Assembly (NCBI GenBank): GCA_018136815.1
Contig: CM030939.1
Span: 5,004,760-5,068,759, forward strand
Length of the DNA stretch: 64,000 nt
Source of the DNA: Isochrysis galbana
Lineage: Eukaryota > Haptophyta > Isochrysidales > Isochrysidaceae
Reading direction: 5' to 3'
A program made the position numbers and the translations under genes. Below, one piece after another: positions 50,688 through 59,975 of this stretch. Under the pieces are notes generated by a model, which did no database searches, was not told the DNA's origin, and was given only the letters and a program-made list of their open reading frames with translations. Positions within the stretch are counted from its first letter, which is position 1. Every line of letters starts with the position of its first letter.

Positions 50688-51355
50688 TCGCATTCGCGAA
50701 TCGACACTCGTTAGGCTTCTCTTCGTCATTCGGTATTTATCGTTATAATTCTCTGCTTTCTCTCGTTCTCGGTCAAAAACTTCGCGTGTACGCCTAGGAT
50801 CTAGGGTTGTGGAGCGCTCTCTCTCTTTCTCTCGAAAGAGAAGGGAAGTTTCCCCACCTTTCTTCCTCCCGGGCGCCTCGCAAATAGGTTTAATTTGCTA
50901 TCTCCCCTGCGTTTCTTTATCTGCTTCTGGGGGCAATCAGGTTTAATTTGCGATCTCTTCGTACCTCCCCCTTAAGCATATCGCACTTCTCTCGTCTTAT
51001 TCGGTAAGTCTCTTGGAATCCTGCGTAGCAAGATTGCCCCTCGATTCCGTTATGGTGCGATTCCCGTTCCAGACAAGATCGTCGACAGATCGCCCTTTGA
51101 TCGTCGTCCGTCGTTGTCTGATCGGAGTGTTTGGGTTTGATTTCAGTCGAGTTATGTGAGAAAGTCGTGGGGCGAGAGTCGGGGTGTTTTCCTGGGTGTC
51201 TTTGTCCGTCGTCCTGTCGTCAGTCGTCATCCGTCGCTCTCGCTCTCGTCGCTCTCGCTCTCGTAACACTCGTACCCAACAAACTCGCCTCGCCTCGCCA
51301 GCCCCTGCCATCACAGCCCTCCTCTCACTCGCCCTCGCCTCTCGCCGCTCGTTCC
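50688..51355 (+). mobile_element. LTR/leader of the TGTCGCATTC family (copy 3, fullest)
   Basis: Starts TGTCGCATTCGCGAATCGAC and includes the TTCTCTCGAAAGAGAAGGG palindrome, two GGTTTAATTTGC blocks, and CTCTCGTCGCTCTCGCTCTC just before the gag ATG. It aligns with copies at 23551-22870 and 6545-5280 (both minus). No tRNA primer site was confirmed. Confidence 0.7.
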
Positions 51356-53047
51356 ATGTCGTTCTCGCCGCCGTCCTCGCCCTCGCTCAAGCCCGCCTGC
51401 CCGCCTTCCTCTGCTGACGGGCTTCAGCCCGTCATCGTCTCCGAAGCCGTCTCCTCAGCCGCGCCTGCCGCCGGCTTGCCACCTTCCTCATTGCCCTCAG
51501 GCCCTAAGGGCCATCCCAATTCGTCAGGTGTAGAATCTCTTCCGGTGCGTCCCGCGCTGGACGTCTCAATGGGGGTCAACCCCACCTCTGCAGAGTCGGG
51601 CACCATGCCTGCCCTGCCCCCTTTCTCCTCTCCGGACGGACATCCACCGCCACCCTCGCAGTGGGAGGTGATGCCCTCCCTTTCTTCGCCTCCTGATCTC
51701 TCTGCGGTCCCCCCACCATCATCTCCGCCATCGCCGCCGGAGCCCATGGAGGGCAGGTCCAAGCCCGAGTCTTTCCAGGGTGAGGATACTCCTCTGGAGG
51801 GATCCCTCCACTCGTCCCGCGCGTGCCTCGAGGCACCACCACCCTTACCATCGGACTCGGAGGCCGCCTATGAGCCCTATCACGCCTCCCTCGAACGCCT
51901 CTCGGTCGCCTCGGTCGTTCCAAGTCAGCCATCTCGGTGTGAGGAGGCCCCGGGCCCGGGCCTACTGCCCGACTCCCTTCTTCATCTCTCTCCTTCTCCT
52001 TCTCCACCGTCGGCTACGGTCCCGCCGCCAACCTCTTCGGCTTCACCGGGGCTCAACCCCGTCGAGCTGCGCTATATTGAGCTGATGCAGGCCATGGCCG
52101 CCCAGTTCTCTCAGCAACTCGCTGCGGTCACCAGCGCGATTGAGCGGGGCCGACTCCCTCCTGCTCCAGTCCAGGCAGCCAGCCCGCCTCCACCTCCATC
52201 CGACGATGGCGGCGAAAATGTTTTGCCTCCACCACCGCCGCTCCCTCGCTCCTCATCGAAATCTAAAAAGGCTCATAAAGACAAGAAGAAGAACCGCCGC
52301 CGCCACCGCTATAGCTCCCCTACTTCTTCGTCCTCCTCGTCATCATCTCCGGTCTCTAGCCCGCGTTCATCTAACTCTTCGCCGACCAGCGACTCGGAGT
52401 CCGATGGGTCATCCGAGTCCACGGACTCGCGCCGCAAGCCTCGCCGCGCCAAGGGTGGCAACTATACCACCGCAGGCCAAAGCTATAATACTTGGGAGGG
52501 GCGGCCGTCTATGATGGCCCCCGAAGGATTACATTCTAACTCTCGCCGATCTCTCCGTCCCCCCGCCTCTAAGTCTAAACCAGGCCATCACAGGAGCCGG
52601 GAGAGTCGACGTCATGCTAAACGTCACGCCGCTCCTCCCGCGGACCCAGCCCTGTCCGATGAACCGGACATTCTTGAGCAGTGGTTGCGCCACTATGGGC
52701 GCCACGGCAAAGCCTATTCCGATTCCGCTAGTGCCCCACTCGAATACCAGGTGATGGCGGCTCGGGAGGTCCCCTCGGGTGAGTCCTGGCACGCTCGCAT
52801 CATTTACACAACTCGCACCCTTACGAAATGGGTACGCGCTCGTACGTTCGTCCGCACTAAGGGTGGCACTCGCGATGCTAAGTCTAGTCTTGAGAGCCTC
52901 CAGTCGCTGCGCTTCCCCGCCGACCTTCGCTCTACCGACCCGAACAAGGCGGCTGCTTCCTGGGATGGATTCCGCATGCAACTGATCCGCGCACTCGAGG
53001 CCGTTGTCTCCATCGCTGGCTTCGGCTCTCGACAGCAACCTTTCTAG
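51356..53047 (+). CDS. Gag-like protein of the LTR-like element
   Basis: 563 aa from ATG. The first 300 residues are Pro/Ser-rich (many PPP runs). A short helix (VELRYIELMQAMAAQFSQQL) may mediate assembly; a basic region follows (KKAHKDKKKNRRRHRYSS), then S/E-rich and R/H-rich stretches (HHRSRESRRHAKRHA). The C-terminal 130 residues (ILEQWLRHYGRHGKAY, then TRTLTKWVRARTFVRTKGGT) look globular. I see no zinc knuckle and no protease. The ORF appears intact, but the element downstream jumps straight to integrase, so polyprotein function is lost. Identity as gag rests on position after the leader and composition. Confidence 0.55.
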   Translation: MSFSPPSSPSLKPACPPSSADGLQPVIVSEAVSSAAPAAGLPPSSLPSGPKGHPNSSGVESLPVRPALDVSMGVNPTSAESGTMPALPPFSSPDGHPPPPSQWEVMPSLSSPPDLSAVPPPSSPPSPPEPMEGRSKPESFQGEDTPLEGSLHSSRACLEAPPPLPSDSEAAYEPYHASLERLSVASVVPSQPSRCEEAPGPGLLPDSLLHLSPSPSPPSATVPPPTSSASPGLNPVELRYIELMQAMAAQFSQQLAAVTSAIERGRLPPAPVQAASPPPPPSDDGGENVLPPPPPLPRSSSKSKKAHKDKKKNRRRHRYSSPTSSSSSSSSPVSSPRSSNSSPTSDSESDGSSESTDSRRKPRRAKGGNYTTAGQSYNTWEGRPSMMAPEGLHSNSRRSLRPPASKSKPGHHRSRESRRHAKRHAAPPADPALSDEPDILEQWLRHYGRHGKAYSDSASAPLEYQVMAAREVPSGESWHARIIYTTRTLTKWVRARTFVRTKGGTRDAKSSLESLQSLRFPADLRSTDPNKAAASWDGFRMQLIRALEAVVSIAGFGSRQQPF

Positions 53048-53300
53048 CCAACTCACCTCGATCATCCTTGAGCGCACTGGCACCGACCTACGGCCGAGCA
53101 CACCTCATCATCACGAGAGTGTGGGCCTGGTTGAACGAGCTCAACAAACCTTGATCAACATGGCTCGCGCTACCGATGAAGGCGGCGGTCATTGGGTCGA
53201 TCATCTCCCGTTCTTTTTAATGAAAAAAAAATATCTGAAGTTTCCCCTTCCTCATTGCCCTCAGGCCCTATGGGCCATCCCAATTCGTCATGGTCCCGCC
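53048..53300 (+). pseudogene. Ty3/gypsy-type integrase fragment and duplicated gag block
   Basis: In the frame starting near 53004, SSQLTSIILERTGTDLRPST, then HHHESVGLVERAQQTLINMA and WVDHLPFF match the integrase core around the catalytic-Glu helix of Ty3/gypsy elements (the HHESVGLVERAQQTL pattern). At 53240-53292 the block CCTCATTGCCCTCAGGCCC to CCCAATTCGTC, otherwise found after the gag start at 51490-51528, appears again. Protease, RT and RNase H are deleted between gag and integrase. Confidence 0.75.
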
Positions 53301-53544
53301 AAACTTTATTCGGCTAGTGAGTAGCTACGTGAGTGTAGCGTGTTGTTGGTACGTTAGTTAGTTGTTAGTTGTTAGCACTTCTAAGCACAAACACTTCAAG
53401 CACTTAGCACACATCACGATCGTTGTACCGCAACATGAGTGCGGCTTGGATTTGATCGGTGATCGGCAAGCGAAGCGGTTTGTAACGAGCCAAACATACA
53501 TTGGACAAGAGAAAGCACACGCTCACATCCGGCCGAATTGGGAG

Positions 53545-53811
53545 TCAATGAGAAGGCAATGCGAGCAGCCAATGCCCAGGTTGGGATCCTTGTTCCACAT
53601 CCAAATCCACATCGACGACCTCGGCCAGGCCCAAGTGCTCGTGCTCAACGGTGTCGCCCACACGAAACGCCGTCTCCGTCTCGTCGTGCTCGTTCGCTAC
53701 GCGCCGCGGCTCTTGCCTGCCGCGATCAGTGGCGGAGCGCACAATGGACGCGAGCAACTCGTCCACGTCGCTGCTGCTCTCGCTGTCGTCGTAGTCAACG
53801 ATGCGCCGCAT
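53545..53811 (-). CDS. Short unrecognised ORF with acidic N-terminus
   Basis: 88 aa from ATG; the frame is also open upstream (PRRRVADM). Sequence such as MRRIVDYDDSESSSDVDELL and FRVGDTVEHEHLGLAEVVDV has the composition of a real protein, and the latter resembles small beta-barrel (SH3/Tudor-like) starts. No family recognised and no intron evidence. It could be a fragment of a longer decayed gene. Confidence 0.3.
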   Translation of the reverse strand: MRRIVDYDDSESSSDVDELLASIVRSATDRGRQEPRRVANEHDETETAFRVGDTVEHEHLGLAEVVDVDLDVEQGSQPGHWLLALPSH

Positions 53812-53889
53812 GTCGGCGACGCGTCGGCGCGGCAGGAGAGGAGGGGTGGGGGTGCTGAGCGAATCGACCTGGCCCTAGGGCCTGACAAG

Positions 53890-54007
53890 AGTTGCTCGCT
53901 CAGTCGCTCAGACCCCCAAAGTTGCTCGCAAAAGTTGCTCGAAATAGGCCCCAAAAGGGGAAAAGTTGCTCGCAGACGAGTTGATCGAAGTTGCTCGGAG
54001 TTGCTCG
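53890..54007 (+). repeat. Six copies of AGTTGCTCG
   Basis: The nonamer occurs at 53890, 53920, 53933, 53964, 53989 and 53999 with irregular spacing (10-31 bases). It sits upstream of the short minus ORF ending at 53811. Confidence 0.85.
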
Positions 54008-54149
54008 TTCATTGTTCATTGCGCCGCGATCGCCGCGCCGCGTGCTGCCGGGCGTCAGCGCGGCGAGAGGGAATGCTGGATGCTGGGAACACTGCAGGGA
54101 ACAGGATAGCGGCACGGGCGTTAGAACCCATGCACTTTTCTTACATGAA

Positions 54150-54250
54150 CATGATGTTTATGTGAATAAGAAGAGGCAGAGGGGAGGGGGGCTTCCCGCA
54201 AGTAGGTGCTCTTCTATCGATCCACCGATGTTTATGTGAATAAGAAGAGC
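54150..54250 (+). repeat. 22-bp direct repeat pair
   Basis: GATGTTTATGTGAATAAGAA followed by GAG occurs at about 54149 and again at about 54227, 78 bases apart. Confidence 0.8.
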
Positions 54251-54412
54251 CCTCGCCCTATGTTCAAAGCACAAAGCACCAAAAATTTCAACTCAAGACC
54301 CATGTTGATACACTTCTCGTTTTATTCACCCCACTCTTGTGGGCCACAAGTACCTACAACTCAGTGCCCTGCCTTGGGCCCTCTTTCAACACTTCACTCC
54401 CTCTCCCACTCC

Positions 54413-54484
54413 CTCAAACGAGTGCCCTGCCTCAAACGAGTGCCCTGCCTCAAACGAGTGCCCTGCCTCAAACGAGTGCCTTGC
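54413..54484 (+). repeat. 18-bp minisatellite x4
   Basis: Four head-to-tail units of CTCAAACGAGTGCCCTGC, the last with one change (CCTTGC). Open in several frames but not convincingly coding. Confidence 0.95.
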
Positions 54485-55137
54485 CTTATGCATACAAGCG
54501 GACGGGGGTGGACATGGGACATGAACATGAAATGTGTGCTGTGTGCTCGTGCATAATGCGTCCACCTCAATAAATACTGGTTCTCCATACACGAGACACG
54601 ATCGTTCGCTCGATAAATACTATTATGTCACGGACTTGTAGCCGCCAGCCGCCAGCGCTGAGTACTTCCAATCTCCCAATAGTAGTAGGGCTCTACGTAC
54701 TTGTCATTTCTGTAGAGTAGAGTAGTAATAAGTCTTCAGGTACTAAGACCGATCGTCCCAGTCGGACGTTTGTCCGTCGAGGGAGTTGAAGCTGGTTGTC
54801 AACCATCCTCTTCTCCCTGCCCTCGCTCTAGCGCAGGCCGCCCTGGCTCTGCGGGGCTGCTTCACGGCCTCCCAAGCCGTGTACACCCATCCTCGCGCAA
54901 CCTGCTCCTCCGCGTGCTTCCCGCTAGCGCGCTCGAGCGAACAGCCGTGCAAGCAACTCAGCTCTTCTCCATAGCCTCTCCTTCCATCTCCGCGCTCTTC
55001 TCCATAGCCTCTTCTCTGTGCCGCAACTCGTCGTACAGTCTGATTTCGTTCTCATACGTCATTTACGCCGCTGAGCGTGTCCGCCTTGCCCTCAAACAAG
55101 GGCTTAGATCCTCAGGCCTCGTTTGAGCTGCAAGCAT
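54485..55137. other. Spacer upstream of the glycosyltransferase
   Basis: A plus frame at 54786-54970 gives a hydrophobic leader-like stretch (HPLLPALALAQAALALRGC) without ATG; it could be a signal-anchor exon of the next gene if an upstream start exists, but I cannot show the splice. CTCTTCTCCATAGCCTCT repeats at 54961-55015. Confidence 0.35.
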
Positions 55138-55995
55138 ATGACGCAGGCTCTCGGCAACTCGCCCGCTCACTGCAGTAGTATGGTCGGTGCCGGCTTTGTC
55201 GGCAGCGGTAGTTGGTGCCCGCGCAGCTGCAAAGTGCTGGTGCATTTCTTCTATTCAGATCGAAACGAGCCCGACCGGCTCGTTGTGCCAGTCGAGCTTC
55301 ATCGCTCCCTTGGTGCCATCCGGCGGGGGCTGGGCGCCTCTTGCGCCGTCAACACCACCGTGTGGGCGCGGTCGACGATTTTACAATTTCTGAACGAACG
55401 AGACCCAGAATTGGGGAGGCTTTACTCCAGGATCAGCCCGAAGTTTCCTGCACTGCTGGCCGACATTGCAAGAGTAACGTTAATGCATCGCTTCGGGGGT
55501 ATCTACCACGATGTGTCCTACCGCTTTTCGGACGCCTCATCACTTTGCACTATGCTTTGCGTGTTGCAGCAGTATAGTGCTGTCTTTGAGACGCACCCAC
55601 TCGAGCTCCGAATGAGGAACACGAATATGGCGGCTTCTCAGCCGGGACTCCGCATCTTCGAGGACTGCCTACTTGTCATGAAGCAGAAACTTGCCTCGGC
55701 GATCGCACGCTATGAACGAGGGGAGATGCCCTTAACAGAGTCTGCGAGCACACTCTATGATATCGGCTCGCGCAGCATCATCCAGCTTGTGACGGGCAAC
55801 GGCACCCTGCGTTTACAGCATCATGAAGACTTGATTCACGGCGTCGAGGTGCGGTATCGATCGGAACTGCTTCGTATCATGCGTTGGCCAGGATTGCGCT
55901 GGGACCGGGCATTTAAACAACGGGTCAATATTGCCAACGGCAGCGCCGGAGAGGTTGCGCACTGGTCAAAGTTGCAAGCCGCCCTGTTCGTGTGA
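55138..55995 (+). CDS. GT32-like sugar-binding-region glycosyltransferase
   Basis: 285 aa from the ATG at 55138. The region LLADIARVTLMHRFGGIYHDV has the pattern of the glycosyltransferase sugar-binding DXD family (PF04488; D...R...GGxYxD), relatives of Och1 and capsular transferases. The second acidic residue of the DXD motif is replaced: the text reads YHDVSYRF, so only one Asp remains. Upstream, KVLVHFFYSDRNEPDR and FLNERDPELGRLYSRI fit the family's N-terminal strand and helix. No signal anchor is visible in this exon; one may be encoded upstream (see 54485-55137). Likely Golgi, with unknown acceptor. Confidence 0.65.
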   Translation: MTQALGNSPAHCSSMVGAGFVGSGSWCPRSCKVLVHFFYSDRNEPDRLVVPVELHRSLGAIRRGLGASCAVNTTVWARSTILQFLNERDPELGRLYSRISPKFPALLADIARVTLMHRFGGIYHDVSYRFSDASSLCTMLCVLQQYSAVFETHPLELRMRNTNMAASQPGLRIFEDCLLVMKQKLASAIARYERGEMPLTESASTLYDIGSRSIIQLVTGNGTLRLQHHEDLIHGVEVRYRSELLRIMRWPGLRWDRAFKQRVNIANGSAGEVAHWSKLQAALFV

Positions 55996-56009
55996 TGCCA
56001 AGGTGCATG

Positions 56010-56226
56010 GGATACACTCAGGCGGCGCAGTGGGCTGAGGATGAAGTGCATCGCCAGCAGCATCGCGTTTGTCATCTCCCGGCGCTAGCACCACATTGTG
56101 AACACGCGTGGAGGCGCGGATACACTTAGGCGGCGCAGTGGGCTGAGGATGAAGTGCATCGCCAGCATCATCGCATTTGTCATCTCCCGGCGCTAGCGTC
56201 ACATGGTGGACACGCGTGGAGGCGCG
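56010..56226 (+). repeat. 108-bp tandem duplication
   Basis: Two units starting GGATACACTCAGGCGGC (56010) and GGATACACTTAGGCGGC (56118) with the same order of blocks (GGGCTGAGGATGAAGTGCAT, TGTCATCTCCCGGCGCTAGC, ACACGCGTGGAGGCGCGG). They lie just downstream of the glycosyltransferase stop codon, so probably in its 3' UTR. Confidence 0.9.
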
Positions 56227-56439
56227 GATGTGGGCCAGTGCTCGTGCTCGAGGAGTTGCAATCGATGGCGATGCGTTTAGATGGATTCTTTCCTTTTCCT
56301 TAAAGTCTTTCCGCAGCTGCCTCCCACCCACTGTCAAATGTGAATAGAAAAACAATTTGCAATTTGCAGTTCGCATCGCGTGTTTCACTGTTTTTAGCGC
56401 TAACAATCCAACAACGCAAAATGCAAAAACTTAAAAATC

Positions 56440-56750
56440 TCTTTTAATATTAATGTTCACTTCTCGCACGCCGGGTCCATGGACCTCTATCATACAGCCA
56501 TGCCCGCGCACGCTCCTACTCCTCCCAACCTGCCTGAAGGCGTGCGGCAGCTCCCCTTGTGCATTAATACTACTACTTTACTTAGTTAGGGGAGGTGTGT
56601 AGCCCTGAACCTCAGGATGCTTTTTTACTTAGCTAGGGGGGCTCGGGGTGTGGGGGCGATATTGGCCGTCGAGCGGAGTGCTCTTTTCCCTAGCAGTCTG
56701 ATTCACATCTTCCTGCTCCTGTGCCGCTAGGTGCCCGGCTCATTGTCGTC
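56440..56750 (+). mobile_element. LINE 5' leader, diverged copy
   Basis: AAAATCTCTTTTAATATTAATG followed by the CGGCAGCTCCCCTTGTGCA block and TTAGTTAGGGGAGG resembles the LINE leader at 14560 and 40646. It is about 390 bases upstream of a MERA ORF start at 57144. Confidence 0.5.
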
Positions 56751-57143
56751 TTGTTGTTGTATTATGTGTTTATATATTATGTATTATGTGGCATTTTTAG
56801 TTATGCGCATGAGGGCGAGTGATTCCTTCGAGTGTACAAATACCCTATGAGCCCCCTTGGCAAGCGGCCGGTGTTCGTCGTACCCCTTCTCGCGCCGTCC
56901 GCCTTCTCCGTTCCGCGCCCTCCCCCGTCAATTTCACATGCCCGATCTTGATCTTGGCTTCCCCCGTTCTCCCGGTGAGCCCATCCCGGTCTTCCCGGAT
57001 GAATTGTGCGCCGCGCTAGCCGCCTGTGCGCCCTCGCGAGCTGTTTCCAAAGAGGAACCGAGCTTCGCTACGACATAGTATGCTTTCTACAAAAATAAAA
57101 TTACCGGTAAAGTACATGGCAACTAAGTTTATACTTAGACGCG

Positions 57144-57350
57144 ATGGAGCGCGCCGGCGCGGCTCCCCTCTCCACCGGGCCACCCGCCGAGGGCGCCCCG
57201 CCGATAGACTTGCTTAATCGCACGCAGACCATCGCCGCGACTCACCCTTCTACTCGTCCCCAGCCCTCAGACCCGATGAGACACACCCACTCGCCACCTT
57301 AACTCGCAACGGACAACGCTTAAACCGGTAGCCCGATGGCACAGGAGGAA
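57144..57350 (+). pseudogene. LINE N-terminal ORF fragment (MERA type), truncated
   Basis: Preceded by AACTAAGTTTATACTTAGACGCG, identical to the segment before the ATG at 59304 (minus). Encodes MERAGAAPLSTGPPAEGAPP, close to the start of the 544-aa ORF, then loses similarity and ends in an A-run at about 57350. Confidence 0.8.
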
Positions 57351-57650
57351 AAAAAAAAACTTCTTAATATTCTCGGCGCGCGCGCGACTTTGCACGGTAT
57401 CTTCGCAGCCTCGCCCGTTTCCCTTCACTCCCCCTACACCTGCCTTGCGGCTCGTCCCCTCGTGCTCTACCTAGGGGCTGGGTGTCGTGGGTCTCCAGTG
57501 GCAGACGGTGTGTGCCGATTCGCGATGGCCTGTTTCGCGCCTTCCTCCTATGCCATCGGGCTACCGGCTATTGTGTGTTTGCTCCTTGTGCTGGGTGTCG
57601 GCAGCTGTGGTCAGTGTGTCTAGGGCCTACTTTAGGATGGTGGGCGGCTC
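57350..57650 (+). mobile_element. LINE 5' leader joined to the preceding A-run
   Basis: The A-run is followed immediately by CTTCTTAATATTCTCGGCG and the leader (CTTGCGGCTCGTCCCCTCGT, CTCTACCTAGGGGCTGGG). It is colinear with the minus-strand leader at 59535-59385. It ends near the 3' end of the opposite-strand LINE derivative. Confidence 0.7.
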
Positions 57651-57669
57651 GCGGCGCGGGGTCGCTTGG

Positions 57670-59304
57670 TTAGGCTAGTCGCTCTGCTATGTTGAGGGCT
57701 TCCGCTACCAGAGATAGATTCGTGCTCATGACTAGGGCGCCTTTGTTGTTAGTTAAGAAGACAGGGGCGCTGAGGTCGTGTGGAGATTTGATTTTCGGCT
57801 TCCTTCCCAGGGAGGCCTTGCGCGTGCGTGCGGTCAAGAAGTTGTCCGGAGGTTCCCGACCTCTGACGAGGGCCGTGAACCTGCTTAGGACTCTTTCAAT
57901 AACCGGTACGTGGTGGAAGGTGTGATTTTCGAATTCCACTGTGTAGAAGTCTCTTATGATGTATCTCCATGCTATTAGGTAGAGGGCTTTAAGGCTATCC
58001 GGCGTCGGGGAATTCGGGTATGCGAATAGTCTGTCTTTGATTTTTTGAGTCGTCGATCTGTCTTTCGCCGGGGTGTACCCCGCTACGGCTTCTATGGTTT
58101 GAAATATCGGAAGCGTGGACGGGCATCTAGCTAGGTGCGTCGAGTTTTCTCTGTGTTTCCCGCAGAGTCTACATCTTGTGGTGGTCGCCGCTGCGAACCG
58201 GTTTCGCGTACCCAGCCTCCTATGGGTAACGTGCTTGAAGTGCAGGTGTTTGTCTGTGTGTTTTAGTAGGGGGTGGGTATAGAGTTTCGCCACGTGCTTC
58301 CATTCATCGTGCGTTAGGTCTAGCTTGCGGGCCCACGCCTCTCGCGCTGGCTGAGGTTTGTTGCGGGGGCCGTCCCCTTTGAGCTCTCGCGTTATATCCG
58401 ACACGGTGATTTGGTCTAGTTGTGTCTTTTCGTTAAGCGTGTACTCGTCCGCAAGAGGGAATTCGAGGTGTTTCGGGCCTTTTAGTCCATTTTCCCATTT
58501 AGCTGGGGCGTAGTAGTGATCCTCCTCGCCCGGTTTTGCTACCACGGTGGTGTCTGTGGTCTCGCCTAGATAGTTGGTGTTTGTATAAATCCATATGTTA
58601 TTCATTCTAGTTATGTACGTGTCGCTCTCGGAGACTTTGGTCTCTCTAGACACTTCTAGCGGCAATGCTGACGCGCTCGGCGATCCCGTGCTCGGCTCGG
58701 CGGCCTGGTGGAATGAGAGCTCGAAGGTGGCGTCTGAATCTGAGATGGTGTTGTCTTCGTCGGAGTCTTGTCCCTGTGAGGCAGGGATGGGGGTGTCCGT
58801 ACTCAGTGTCGTGCGGGCGCGGGCAGTGAGCGGTGTCATTCGGCTCTGGTCTCTCCCAGGGGGGTCGTACATTTGTGTCTCATGCGTGCTGCGTGCTGAG
58901 TGTGAGGGGGTGCCTCTGGAGAGTGTGTTGTGCGTTGAAGTGGAGTGGATATTGTGCCCATAAGGGCCACCCGGCCTCGGGCCGCGCTGCCGGAGCAGCG
59001 CGGCCCTTGCCAGGGCGAGAGGGGCCTCTGCCATAAGGCATGCCCAATGGAAGGGTGGCTTCATGAGCCTGGCATTGATGGGGTGCTTCCAGCAGCCTGC
59101 TGTCCCCCATGGGGGAGGCCAGCATGGCTGCCATGGGTGGTGTGGCCGGGGCCACGGGCCGTGTGGCGCGACCGGAGTCGCACGCACCTGCTCGGCCTCG
59201 GTGGGCGGACGCGGCCGCTTCGACAGCGGCTGCTCCATGGGCGCTGGTGGGGCGCCCTCGGCGGGGGGCCCGAAGGAGAGGGGAGTCGCGGCGGCGCGCT
59301 CCAT
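57670..59304 (-). CDS. RT-less LINE derivative with intact 544-aa ORF
   Basis: Opens with MERAAATPLSFGPPAEGAPP at 59304 and stays open to 57670. The first 230 residues are Pro/His/Ser-rich and disordered, as in the N-terminal ORF at 35305. From about residue 235 it becomes the C-terminal LINE region: AWARKLDLTHDEWKHVAKLY, HLHFKHVTHRRLGTRNRFAA, the finger CRLCGKHRENSTHLARC (C-x2-C-x8-H-x3-C) and IAWRYIIRDFYTVEFEN. Endonuclease and reverse transcriptase are missing, yet the two ends are fused in frame. It is preceded by a full leader and A-run on the same strand. Likely a non-autonomous element whose protein may bind RNA; function is an inference. Confidence 0.75.
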   Translation of the reverse strand: MERAAATPLSFGPPAEGAPPAPMEQPLSKRPRPPTEAEQVRATPVAPHGPWPRPHHPWQPCWPPPWGTAGCWKHPINARLMKPPFHWACLMAEAPLALARAALLRQRGPRPGGPYGHNIHSTSTHNTLSRGTPSHSARSTHETQMYDPPGRDQSRMTPLTARARTTLSTDTPIPASQGQDSDEDNTISDSDATFELSFHQAAEPSTGSPSASALPLEVSRETKVSESDTYITRMNNIWIYTNTNYLGETTDTTVVAKPGEEDHYYAPAKWENGLKGPKHLEFPLADEYTLNEKTQLDQITVSDITRELKGDGPRNKPQPAREAWARKLDLTHDEWKHVAKLYTHPLLKHTDKHLHFKHVTHRRLGTRNRFAAATTTRCRLCGKHRENSTHLARCPSTLPIFQTIEAVAGYTPAKDRSTTQKIKDRLFAYPNSPTPDSLKALYLIAWRYIIRDFYTVEFENHTFHHVPVIERVLSRFTALVRGREPPDNFLTARTRKASLGRKPKIKSPHDLSAPVFLTNNKGALVMSTNLSLVAEALNIAERLA

Positions 59305-59535
59305 CGCGTCTAAGTATAAACTTAGTTGCCGATGGCACAGGAGGAAGTGGAGAAAAACCTATCGGGGATCGGAACACGCCGCCTGCTGCAGGAAACCCCA
59401 CACACCCAGCCCCTAGGTAGCGCACGAGGGACGGGCCGCAAGGCAGGTGGAGGGGGGGCGATGGCAGAGGGCGTGGCTGCATAGTTAAGATGCAGAGTCG
59501 CGCGCGCGGCGAGAATATTAAGAAGTTTTTTTTTA
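59305..59535 (-). mobile_element. 5' leader of the RT-less LINE derivative
   Basis: Minus strand: A-run, then CTTCTTAATATTCTCGCCGC, the CCGCAAGGC block (as on this strand), CTACCTAGGGGCTGGGTGTG and finally GGCAACTAAGTTTATACTTA before the ATG. About 220 bases. Confidence 0.75.
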
Positions 59536-59975
59536 CCGGTAAAGTACATGGTCCACTTTCGACGGAACGCGTCTTGCATATGAGCTGCCAGGCAACACTG
59601 CACATCGATCGTGCTACAACATGCCCGCAACGCCTAGCTAAGGAACTGCCCAATCCGAAGGGCGCTTAGGGGCGCTATTTTTGCACTTCGGCGCGCGCAT
59701 AGTGGCCACCGAGCGAAGCCATTAACGAGATTGCCTGCCTATGAGTTGGCTACGTGTTGTTGTGCATAGTGCATCGCACATTGTCTATGAGGTCCATGTG
59801 AGGAGGAAGTCGCCAGGAAACGGACGACGAGTTCGCTGGGGCACAGCGGTACCCGAGATGCACGTCGAGCGTAGCGCATGGTAGTACGCCATACGTCTCG
59901 GTGCATGTGCCTTGATGTGCCTGACAACTTAGCCACGATGCACTCGAACCAATCCTCGAACCCGAGGCCCTAACT
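59536..59975. other. Spacer between LINE and exostosin gene
   Basis: Begins ACCGGTAAAGTACATGG, a string also present directly before the truncated LINE at 57144. Otherwise no gene seen; contains the 3' UTR of the exostosin gene. Confidence 0.4.
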
